Part shown: piece by piece, positions 18,229 to 25,384 of the stretch
How positions within the stretch are numbered: the stretch's first letter is position 1
Layout of the letters: each line of letters opens with the position of its first letter
DNA from: Gammaproteobacteria bacterium
GTDB taxonomy: Bacteria > Pseudomonadota > Gammaproteobacteria > Arenicellales > Poriferihabitantaceae
Direction: 5' to 3'
DNA length: 64,000 nucleotides
Assembly (NCBI GenBank): GCA_030432755.1
Contig: JAUILZ010000002.1
Span: 1 to 64,000, forward strand
The notes under the pieces: model-generated
Databases searched by the model: none
Told to the model about the DNA's origin: nothing
Seen by the model: the letters and a program-made list of their open reading frames with translations, nothing else
Position numbers and translations under genes: made by a program

Positions 18229-19431
18229 TCAGGCCGGCGCCGCCACGGCGCGCGGGCCGAACCCTGCCGGCAGGCGAAGGGTGGCGAAGAAGATCAGGAG
18301 TGCCGCCAGGGACAGTAGCGGAAACAGCCCGTCGAAACCCCAGCGACCATGAATCCAGCCGATCAGCGGCACCGACGAGGCCATCACCGAGAACGTGACG
18401 ATGTAGCGCAGCGCGTAGGCCCGGGCGCGCCACTCGCTCTTCGCCACCCGGCCGACGAGCACGTCGTTGATCGGGATCTGGCCGAACACCGCTAGCATGA
18501 ACGCGATCGCCACCAGCAGCGCGGCGATGCCGGAAAGCTGCGTCATCGCCAGCAGAAATACCGCCTGCAGCAGCGCCACGCTGGCGAATACGCGGCGCAC
18601 GGGATAGTTGTCCACCAGCCAGCCCACGAGCAACTGGGCGAACGCGGCTACGGTGAACACCAGGAAAGCGTAACCGCCCACCGCGGTGGCGCTGCCGGCG
18701 AGATCACCGAGTCGCTCGTCGAAAACCTTTGGCAGCGCGAAGGTGGTGCTCTGGAACACCAGCCCGCCGATGCCGGTGGTGATGAGCACGATGGCGAAGA
18801 TACGCAACAGGGTGGCGCGCGGCAGCGCCGGTGCAACGGAAGCGGCGCCGGACTTCTTCACAACGACGGTCGGCACGGCCGCGCGGCGCACGAGCTGGAG
18901 GTACCAGAGCCCGGCGACGATCGAGAAAATCCCGGGAACGATAAATGCCTGGCGCCAACCGGCGACGTCCACCAGCAGCCCGGTGATCAGCGCCGCGCAG
19001 GCCACCCCCATGTTGCCGAAGATTCCGTTCACCGCCAGCGGGATGCCGGTGCGCTCGCGACCCTGTACCACCAGCGCGAGCCCCACGGGGTGGTAGATAG
19101 CGGCGAACAGTCCCACCAGTGTCAGGCAGGCCGCCATCTCCAGCGGCGTGTCGGCGAAGCCCGCGAGGATCGCGGCGGCGCCGATGCCGACGAAGAACAC
19201 CACGATCATGCCTTCGCGGCTCCACTTGTCGGCGAGCCAGCCCGCGGGGATGGCGCCCACGCCGAAGGCGATGAAGCCAGGTGTGGCGTATGGCACGAGT
19301 TCGCCGTAGCTCATGCCCCATTCGCGCACCAGCGCCAGCGCCGCCGCGGTGGCGAAGATGAGCATGAACAGGTGATCGAGGAAGTGGCCGATGTTGAGCG
19401 CGAGAAAACGCAGCCGTCCCGGTTGTTCCAT
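18229..19431 (-). CDS. Major facilitator superfamily transporter
   Basis: A 400-residue, twelve-helix MFS protein. The loop after helix 2 has the family signature as GAIPAGWLADKWSREG, and an equivalent lies after helix 8 (VGWLVDNYPVRR). The opening ALNIGHFLDHLFMLIFATAA is typical of a subgroup often annotated as MFS sugar-phosphate or fosmidomycin-resistance-like antiporters, but the substrate is not readable. The gene starts six bases after the stop of the ABC permease gene and probably forms one operon with the ABC pair. Confidence 0.87.
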   Translation of the reverse strand: MEQPGRLRFLALNIGHFLDHLFMLIFATAAALALVREWGMSYGELVPYATPGFIAFGVGAIPAGWLADKWSREGMIVVFFVGIGAAAILAGFADTPLEMAACLTLVGLFAAIYHPVGLALVVQGRERTGIPLAVNGIFGNMGVACAALITGLLVDVAGWRQAFIVPGIFSIVAGLWYLQLVRRAAVPTVVVKKSGAASVAPALPRATLLRIFAIVLITTGIGGLVFQSTTFALPKVFDERLGDLAGSATAVGGYAFLVFTVAAFAQLLVGWLVDNYPVRRVFASVALLQAVFLLAMTQLSGIAALLVAIAFMLAVFGQIPINDVLVGRVAKSEWRARAYALRYIVTFSVMASSVPLIGWIHGRWGFDGLFPLLSLAALLIFFATLRLPAGFGPRAVAAPA

Positions 19432-19437
19432 GTTGCC

Positions 19438-20199
19438 TCAGGTCTTGATGCGATAGCCGGTGGCGAAGATCCGCCACACCAGGAAGATGCAGGCGCCGAG
19501 AAACACGCAGATCATGAGCAGGCTCACGCCCACCGTGACATCCGAAAGCTCGTAGAAGCTCCAGCGGAATCCACTCACGAGGTACATCACCGGATTCAAC
19601 AGCGAGATCTTCTGCCACACGGGCGGCAGCATGTCCACGGAATAGAAGCTGCCGCCGAGGAACACCAGCGGGGTGACCACCAGCAGCGGGATGATCTGCA
19701 GCTTCTCGAAGTTGTCCGCCCAGATGCCGATGATGAAGCCGAACAGGCTGAAGGTGATCGCCGTGAGCAGGAGGAACAGCAGCATCCACCACGGATGGGC
19801 GATCTCGAGTGGGACGAACAGCCCCGCGGTGGCGAGGATGATCAGGCCCACCATGACCGACTTGGTGGCCGCGGCGCCGACGTAGCCGAAGGCGATCTCC
19901 AGGTAGGAGATGGGCGCCGAAAGGATTTCGTAAATGGTGCCGGTGAACTTGGGGAAGTAGATGCCGAAAGAGGCGTTGGAGACGCTCTGGGTCATCAGCG
20001 ACAGCATGATCAGGCCCGGGACGATGAACGATCCGTAACTCACACCCTCCACTTCCTGGATGCGCGAGCCGATAGCTGAGCCGAACACCACGAAATAGAG
20101 CGCGGTGGAGATCACCGGCGACACCACGCTCTGGAACAGCGTTCGGAAAGTGCGCGCCATTTCGAACCTGTAGATCGCCAGGACGCCGCGCCAGTTCAT
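19438..20199 (-). CDS. ABC-2 type transporter permease
   Basis: A 253-residue inner-membrane subunit with six helices, of the ABC-2/NodJ type (SIGVVSPVIS-like start after the first helix, here [17 protein letters not shown], and the [31 protein letters not shown] block near the C-terminus). Together with the ATPase encoded just upstream it forms an exporter for a drug, lipid or polysaccharide; the close relatives include the YadH/YadG pair. Its start overlaps the ATPase stop by four bases, which indicates coupled translation. Confidence 0.9.
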   Translation of the reverse strand: MNWRGVLAIYRFEMARTFRTLFQSVVSPVISTALYFVVFGSAIGSRIQEVEGVSYGSFIVPGLIMLSLMTQSVSNASFGIYFPKFTGTIYEILSAPISYLEIAFGYVGAAATKSVMVGLIILATAGLFVPLEIAHPWWMLLFLLLTAITFSLFGFIIGIWADNFEKLQIIPLLVVTPLVFLGGSFYSVDMLPPVWQKISLLNPVMYLVSGFRWSFYELSDVTVGVSLLMICVFLGACIFLVWRIFATGYRIKT

Positions 20200-21122
20200 T
20201 CCTGTTCCCTCACAAGATTGACGAAAATATCCTCGAGGGAGCTCTGGTCGGTCTTGAGGTCGCGGAAACGTATCCCTGCCTCACTGAGGGCGCCGAGCAG
20301 CGCGGTGATGCCGGTGCGCTCGCGGTGGACATCATAGGTATACACGAGTTGCTGGCCGTCGTTCTGCAATTCCAGGCCGTACTCGGCCAGCGCCTCCGGT
20401 ACCTGGTCCAGCGTATCGTGGAGGTCCAGCGTCAGTTGCTTGGAACCCATCTTGCGCATCAGCTCCACCTTGTCCTCGACCACCACGATGCGGCCGCGGT
20501 TGATCACCCCCACGCGATCGGCGATCTCCTCGGCCTCCTCGATATAGTGGGTGGTGAGAATGATGGTGACGCCGGATTCCCTTAGCCGCCGCACCAGCCC
20601 CCACATGTCCTGGCGCAGGGAGACGTCCACCCCCGCGGTGGGCTCGTCGAGGAACAGGATACGTGGCTCGTGGGACAGCGCCTTGGCGATCATCAACCGC
20701 CGCTTCATCCCCCCGGAGAGTTGCATGATGCGGTTGTCCTTCTTGTCCCACAGGGAGAGATCCTTCAGCAGTTGCTCGATATAGTCAGGGTCGGGCGCCT
20801 TGCCAAACAGGCCACGGGTAAACGACACCGTATTCCACACGGACTCGAAGGCATCGGTGGTCAGCTCCTGGGGTACGAGGCCGATGCGCTCGCGCGACTG
20901 GCGGTAGTCCGCGACGATGTCGAAGCCGTCCACCGTCACGCTGCCGCCACCGGGATTGACGATGCCGCAGACGATGCTGATGAGGGTGGTCTTGCCGGCA
21001 CCGTTGGGCCCGAGAAGCGCGAGGATCTCGCCCTCGCGTATCTCCAGGCTGATGTCGTGGAGGGCGGTGAAACCACCCTCGTAGGTCTTCGACAGGTTGA
21101 CGACGGAAATCAGCGGGCGCAT
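20196..21122 (-). CDS. ABC transporter ATP-binding protein (YadG-like)
   Basis: A 308-residue ATPase partner of the downstream permease. Walker A is GPNGAGKTT, the signature is LSGGMKRRL and Walker B is [13 protein letters not shown]; the switch histidine follows in [10 protein letters not shown]. After the nucleotide-binding domain a C-terminal extension of about 80 residues (from about 230) matches the DUF4162 region found in many ABC-2 partners. I take the ATG at 21120-21122 because it opens directly with the first beta strand; the frame reads upstream to 21251 but without family similarity. Confidence 0.92.
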   Translation of the reverse strand: MRPLISVVNLSKTYEGGFTALHDISLEIREGEILALLGPNGAGKTTLISIVCGIVNPGGGSVTVDGFDIVADYRQSRERIGLVPQELTTDAFESVWNTVSFTRGLFGKAPDPDYIEQLLKDLSLWDKKDNRIMQLSGGMKRRLMIAKALSHEPRILFLDEPTAGVDVSLRQDMWGLVRRLRESGVTIILTTHYIEEAEEIADRVGVINRGRIVVVEDKVELMRKMGSKQLTLDLHDTLDQVPEALAEYGLELQNDGQQLVYTYDVHRERTGITALLGALSEAGIRFRDLKTDQSSLEDIFVNLVREQE

Positions 21123-21312
21123 GGTCGGAAATTCTTTTCGCGGCGCGGCCGCCCGAAGTCCACCGGGTTCCGCGAGGCGGCAAGTATAACCGCTCTCAAA
21201 ATGACCTGCGCCCGGTCGATTTCGGGAGGTTCCGGCACCCCGGGGTAGCAACCTCGGAATATTTTTGGGCCGGTTCCATTAGAATGGCTGCCCTTTCACC
21301 AATGGAGTCCCC

Positions 21313-22041
21313 ATGACCATCGAAAACCGGAACCTGAGCTATGCCTGCGGCGCTGATCAACTCGAGGGCTACCTCGCCTGCAACGCCGATGCCGACGGAC
21401 CGCTGCCCGGCATCGTGGTGATCCATGAATGGTGGGGACTCAACGACTATATTCGCGAGCGCGCGAACCAGCTCGCCGAGGCTGGCTACTGCGCCCTCGC
21501 CATCGACATGTTCGGCGGTGGCAAGACCGCGGCCACGCCTGACGAGGCCGGGGCGGCGATGAACGCGGTGCTGGGTGACATGGAAACCGGCACCGCGCGC
21601 CTGAAAGCCGGCTACGATGCCCTGCTGGCGGAATCCCGGGTGGACGCCTCGCGCACCGCCGCCATGGGCTATTGCTTCGGCGGCGCCATGGCGCTGCACA
21701 TGGCGCGTATCGGTCTGCCTCTACGCGCGGCGGTGAGCTTTCACGGCGCGCTGGGTTCGTTCCACAAGCCGGCTCCCGGCGAGGTGAAGGCGCGCATCCT
21801 GGTCTGCCACGGCGGCGCAGACGCGATGGTCTCCATGGACGACGTCGCCGCCTTTCGCGAGGAGATGGATGCCGCGGGCGCCGACTACGAGATCATCGTT
21901 CACGACGGTGCGATGCATGGCTTCACCAGCCGCGAGGCGGACGAGAACGGCCGCAAGTACGGCATTCCCGTCGGTTACAACGCGGACGCGGATCGCGACT
22001 CCTGGGCGGCGATGTCGCGCCTCTACGACGCGGTGTTCTGA
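21313..22041 (+). CDS. Dienelactone hydrolase family protein
   Basis: A 242-residue cytoplasmic alpha/beta hydrolase. The nucleophile elbow is MGYCFGGAMAL, with the cysteine nucleophile of dienelactone hydrolases; the acid lies in HGGADAMVSMDD and the histidine in DGAMHGFTS. The segment VVIHEWWGLNDYIRERANQLAEAGY is a family hallmark. True carboxymethylenebutenolide activity cannot be shown from sequence, since many relatives act on other esters. It stands alone: the divergent ABC operon is upstream and the CRP-like site follows. A -10-like TAGAAT lies at 21280-21285. Confidence 0.9.
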   Translation: MTIENRNLSYACGADQLEGYLACNADADGPLPGIVVIHEWWGLNDYIRERANQLAEAGYCALAIDMFGGGKTAATPDEAGAAMNAVLGDMETGTARLKAGYDALLAESRVDASRTAAMGYCFGGAMALHMARIGLPLRAAVSFHGALGSFHKPAPGEVKARILVCHGGADAMVSMDDVAAFREEMDAAGADYEIIVHDGAMHGFTSREADENGRKYGIPVGYNADADRDSWAAMSRLYDAVF

Positions 22042-22093
22042 TCCCGCGACTCCCGGCCACACGCCGTGGAATGTGACAAATTACCGCTCTCGC

Positions 22094-22109
22094 TGTGATC
22101 CCTGTCACA
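22094..22109 (+). promoter_or_regulatory. CRP/Vfr-like operator, perfect consensus
   Basis: TGTGATCCCTGTCACA is an exact TGTGA-N6-TCACA palindrome. A -10-like TACATT follows at 22131-22136, which places the expected transcription start near 22143 and the operator at about -41.5, as in class II CRP promoters. No protein gene starts nearby; the transcript would be the predicted small RNA that follows. Confidence 0.55.
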
Positions 22110-22142
22110 GCATCCACTGCCAGGGAGCGCTACATTATCTTC

Positions 22143-22239
22143 AACGCGACAGCTTCCGCGTTACTTTTGAAACTGTATCGGATTTCCTCACCGCATAGCG
22201 GACATTACAAGCGGCAGCCCACTCTGCCGCTGTTTTTTT
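22143..22239 (+). ncRNA. Predicted small regulatory RNA
   Basis: About 97 bases from the predicted start to the end of a T-run. The 5' end can form a hairpin, AACGCG (22143-22148) pairing with CGCGTT (22157-22162). An unpaired middle includes TTTCCTCACC (22173-22182), a CCTC-type segment that could base-pair with Shine-Dalgarno sequences. The 3' end is a strong terminator with seven T residues. There is no plausible reading frame. Architecture resembles Hfq-dependent small RNAs; no known family is recognised. Confidence 0.4.
22210..22239 (+). terminator. Rho-independent terminator
   Basis: AGCGGCAG (22210-22217) pairs perfectly with CTGCCGCT (22224-22231) around a six-base loop, followed by a G and seven T residues to 22239. 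It would end the predicted small RNA and any read-through from the dienelactone hydrolase gene. Confidence 0.9.
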
Positions 22240-22370
22240 GCCCGCGCAAAGCGTGGCGGTGACCACCCCGGGGTTTCAGGGGTAGTTCAGATTCCGGGGT
22301 TACAATGATCGCCCTGCCATTCCAGCCGGTTGTCGCCGGCGCGCGCCGGCTCACTCCCCGGACCCTCTCC

Positions 22371-22724
22371 ATGCGATACGCCAAGGTTTCCATCCCGATC
22401 CTGCTCACGGCGCTGGCCAGCCTCGTCATGCCATCCGCGGCACTGGCGGACTGCATCAAGTATCGATTGTCGTCGTTTGGCGGCGAAGGGGGATTTCGTG
22501 TCACCAGCAATCCGAACAACTTTCATCGGGTCAGCAACGGCAGCGTACACGGCAAACTCTGCCAGCGTGGCCAGGCGCAGGTGGAACTCTCCAAGCGCGA
22601 CCCGGGCACCCGGGTCAACCTTGAGATCGGTGGCCGGACCTATACCTTCGACCAGGGCAGCCGGGGCGACAAGCAGGTAAACAACTGGTATCGCGTTTAC
22701 TTCAACGTCGATCTCGGCGGATAA
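22371..22724 (+). CDS. Small secreted protein of unknown function
   Basis: A 117-residue protein with a clear Sec signal peptide (MRYAKVSIPILLTALASLV, cut probably after SAALA near residue 26). The mature domain of about 90 residues has two cysteines (at the mature N-terminus and in GKLCQRG), many Gly/Arg residues and an alternating beta pattern ending in YRVYFNVDLGG. No family is recognised. The frame opens earlier at 22305, but the ATG at 22371 starts the signal peptide. The periplasm is the likely location. Confidence 0.75.
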   Translation: MRYAKVSIPILLTALASLVMPSAALADCIKYRLSSFGGEGGFRVTSNPNNFHRVSNGSVHGKLCQRGQAQVELSKRDPGTRVNLEIGGRTYTFDQGSRGDKQVNNWYRVYFNVDLGG

Positions 22725-22847
22725 GAGTTAGCCTACCGCAGGGAGAAATCCGCGCGGTGGACCCTGCGCCGGCGCGGCGCTAGAATCGCGTCCCCGCGTC
22801 CTGGCGCCATTTATGGGCCCGGCGAAGCACCTCCCACCTCCGGATTC

Positions 22848-23417
22848 ATGAACGCCCTCCATCAAAGTCCCGCCCTCCGTCTCGCGCTGCTGCACATCTG
22901 CATCATCGCGCTGGCGAACTACACGGTACAGTTCACCGGGACGTTCCTCGGATACCACTTCACCTGGGCGATGTTCGTGTTTCCCCTGGTAATCCTTGCC
23001 ACCGACCTCACCGTGCGCCTGTCCGGCCAGGGCACCGCGCGCCGCATCGTCGGCACTGCCTATATTCCGGCGATCCTGGTGAGCGCGTGGCTCGCGGACT
23101 GGCGCATCGGCCTCGCCAGCGGCACCGCCTATCTCGTCGGGCAACTGGTGGATATCAGCGTCTTCCAGCGCATCCGGGAGCGCTATCCGGCGTGGTGGGT
23201 CGCGCCCGCGATCTCCACCTTCTTCGCCAACATCATCGACACTTACGTCTTCTATTCGGCGGCATTCCTTCGATCCTCCGATGCCTTCATGGCGCAGCAC
23301 TGGCCCGCGATCGCGAGCGTCGACCTCGTCTTCAAGATCGTCGTCTCCATCGTCTTCTTCCTCCCCGCCTACGGCATCACGCTGCGCTTCCTGAAGCGGC
23401 GCATGGCGCTGGCCTGA
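22848..23417 (+). CDS. yhhQ: YhhQ-family queuosine precursor transporter
   Basis: A 189-residue inner-membrane protein of the QueT/YhhQ (VUT1) family that imports 7-cyano-7-deazaguanine and related queuosine precursors in E. coli. Visible features are about six helices, the FVFPLVILATDLTVRLSG segment with a conserved aspartate, ASGTAYLVGQLVDISVFQRIR and the ISTFFANIIDTYVFYSAAF block with conserved N, D and T. Length is at the lower end for the family. No queuosine biosynthetic gene is next to it. It converges with the cyclic-nucleotide-binding gene. Confidence 0.85.
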   Translation: MNALHQSPALRLALLHICIIALANYTVQFTGTFLGYHFTWAMFVFPLVILATDLTVRLSGQGTARRIVGTAYIPAILVSAWLADWRIGLASGTAYLVGQLVDISVFQRIRERYPAWWVAPAISTFFANIIDTYVFYSAAFLRSSDAFMAQHWPAIASVDLVFKIVVSIVFFLPAYGITLRFLKRRMALA

Positions 23418-23466
23418 CGCCGGTTCGCTGACCCGTCTCCCTAACTCCGGCTCGCCCGCGGCAGCC

Positions 23467-24444
23467 TCAGCTCTGCCAGCGATGGGTCCCGCTCATGCCC
23501 ATCTGTTCGCGCCGTGCGAATTCCCGGGACTGCGCGTCCAGCTTGACCTGCAATCCCCTGAGAAGACCCTGGTAGAAACGGAACGACAGCCGTGAAGCCG
23601 GGTCCATGAGCGTTACCCGGCAGTCGGGCGAAAGCCGCAGAAAGGTACATTGCGACATCGCGGTCACCTGCACCGCCGCGGCGTCCCCCAGCAGCCAGTT
23701 CACCTCGCCGAACGCGCGGCCGGGACCCAGCACCGCGGTGCGCAGGGTGCCCGCGTCGGTCACCAGGCTGGTCTGCACCGCGCCCCGTAATATCACGTAG
23801 AGATGGTGGTCCGCCTCCCCCGGTCCGCGGATGCGGCAGCCGCGGGGGGCGGTAAACACCGTGCAAAGGGCCACAAATTCCTCGCGCTCGGCGGGGCCGA
23901 AGTCGCGGAAGAATCCGAGCAAAGGCAGAAACGGCTGAAAATCGTAGGGCGCTCCTGGAGCGATGATGCCCGTACCGCTGATCGCGCGGCAGCCGTCGGC
24001 GGTTACCAGGTGGGACGCTGATTCCGTGGTATCACGCAGCCTCCGCGCCACCGCCATCGCAAGCTCGCGCAGAAGCTGCAGCGACGCCGGGTGGTAATGG
24101 GCGCAGAGCGCGGAGAGGTCGGCGCTCTCCATCACCGCCGCGCGCACCGGGCCCCTGGCCACCGCGGTGGCGGCGCGCCGATGGTCCGCCATGAGACCGA
24201 GCTCACCCAGCACCTCGCCGGCCTCCACCTGCGCGATTTCCACCCCGTCACCACCCGGCAGGCGGGCGACGATGCTCACGCTGCCCTCGAGTACGAACAG
24301 GACGGATCCCGCGGCTTCCCCCTGGCGAAACAGGATGTCCCCGTCGGCGAACTCGTCCTCGCGCACGATCCGGCCAACGACATTGAGAAGGTCTGCGCGC
24401 AGCGTGCGAAAGAACGGGTGACTCGAGAGGTCCACCACGCTCAC
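23467..24444 (-). CDS. Protein with two cyclic-nucleotide-binding domains
   Basis: A 325-residue cytoplasmic protein. The first domain (about residues 10-130) keeps the phosphate-binding cassette as GEVLGELGLMADHRRAATA, with the glutamate and arginine that bind cAMP or cGMP. The second (about 180-300) has the fold pattern GRAFGEVNWLLGD but lacks the arginine, so it may not bind ligand. There is no helix-turn-helix, so it is not a CRP-like regulator; a C-terminal helix of about 25 residues ends the protein. Its start overlaps the stop of the glutamine amidotransferase gene by four bases. It is the last gene of an operon that also encodes the aminotransferase fusion. Confidence 0.85.
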   Translation of the reverse strand: MSVVDLSSHPFFRTLRADLLNVVGRIVREDEFADGDILFRQGEAAGSVLFVLEGSVSIVARLPGGDGVEIAQVEAGEVLGELGLMADHRRAATAVARGPVRAAVMESADLSALCAHYHPASLQLLRELAMAVARRLRDTTESASHLVTADGCRAISGTGIIAPGAPYDFQPFLPLLGFFRDFGPAEREEFVALCTVFTAPRGCRIRGPGEADHHLYVILRGAVQTSLVTDAGTLRTAVLGPGRAFGEVNWLLGDAAAVQVTAMSQCTFLRLSPDCRVTLMDPASRLSFRFYQGLLRGLQVKLDAQSREFARREQMGMSGTHRWQS

Positions 24445-25370
24445 CAGATGTCGATGTCGGCGCTGACGATGCGCCTGTCCGAGCCCGCGCCACTGACCGA
24501 GAGTGCGGTGTATTCCGGCACCTCCACCCAGCCGGTGGTGTCCCGGGTCAGCGGCTCGGAGGCGAGCAGGAACGCCGTGCAGCGATCCGCGCGGCCACTC
24601 ATGCGGAACTCGTTCTCGGTAACCTGGTAGCGCTCCCCCGTGGTGTACCAGAGGCTGAGGTAGCCGAGGTTGGACTCGTGCACGCTGTCCGGCCGGGTGA
24701 CGTCGTAGCAGCCGAAGTCATAGGTGTAGCGCAGCGCGAGAATCGCTTCGCCATCGGAGAAGAACAGGTTCAGCGCGCTGTTGCGCTCGACCCCCAGTCG
24801 CCGGCGGATGTCGCCGACCAGCCGCAGGCAGGCGAAGAGCGCGTGCAACAGCTCGCCGCCGTCCGCGTCCCCCGCGCGCTGGCCGAGCAGGGTGGTGACC
24901 AGCGCATAGATGGTTTCGGAATCGGTAGTGCCGCGCATCTGCTTGAGTACCGGCGCATCGATATGACGCAGCAGCTCCGGCTTCAGCCGGTCGTGGTCGT
25001 GGAGGTCGCCGTTATGCGCCATAGCCCAGCGACAGCCGGGATAGCGAAACGGATGCAGGTTGTGCGGGCCGAAGCCGGCATCCGTGTTGTAGGGAATTCC
25101 GCGTACGTGGGCCAGCAGGCAGGTGGCCCGCGCCTTGCGCGCGAGGGCTCGCAGGTTGCCATCGAACACCGGCAACTCTGTGGAACGGTAGTCCCAGGGC
25201 AGGTCAGGTTCGGCGGAACCGCCGTCCCAGGCCAGCATGCCGAAGCCGCCCAGGTTGAGCTTGTGCAACTGGCGCGGCGCGTAGGCCTGGCGGATGAGGG
25301 AGCTGTCGGGGCGGTAGAGCAGGTCTTCCAGGGTGACCGGCGGACCGCTGTAGGCGAGGACGCGGCACAT
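24441..25370 (-). CDS. Class II glutamine amidotransferase
   Basis: A 309-residue Ntn-hydrolase domain protein. The start MCRVLAY exposes Cys2 as the nucleophile after methionine removal; other glutaminase features are LLAHVRG, the AHNGDLHDHD loop and the GTTDSETIYALV segment. Length and layout resemble stand-alone YafJ/EgtC-like amidotransferases. There is no synthase domain, so it would act on a small gamma-glutamyl compound or pass ammonia to a partner. The neighbouring class V aminotransferase fusion is the obvious partner. Egt genes B and D are absent here, so an ergothioneine role is unsupported. Confidence 0.88.
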   Translation of the reverse strand: MCRVLAYSGPPVTLEDLLYRPDSSLIRQAYAPRQLHKLNLGGFGMLAWDGGSAEPDLPWDYRSTELPVFDGNLRALARKARATCLLAHVRGIPYNTDAGFGPHNLHPFRYPGCRWAMAHNGDLHDHDRLKPELLRHIDAPVLKQMRGTTDSETIYALVTTLLGQRAGDADGGELLHALFACLRLVGDIRRRLGVERNSALNLFFSDGEAILALRYTYDFGCYDVTRPDSVHESNLGYLSLWYTTGERYQVTENEFRMSGRADRCTAFLLASEPLTRDTTGWVEVPEYTALSVSGAGSDRRIVSADIDIW

Positions 25371-25384
25371 GGCGCAGGTCCAGG

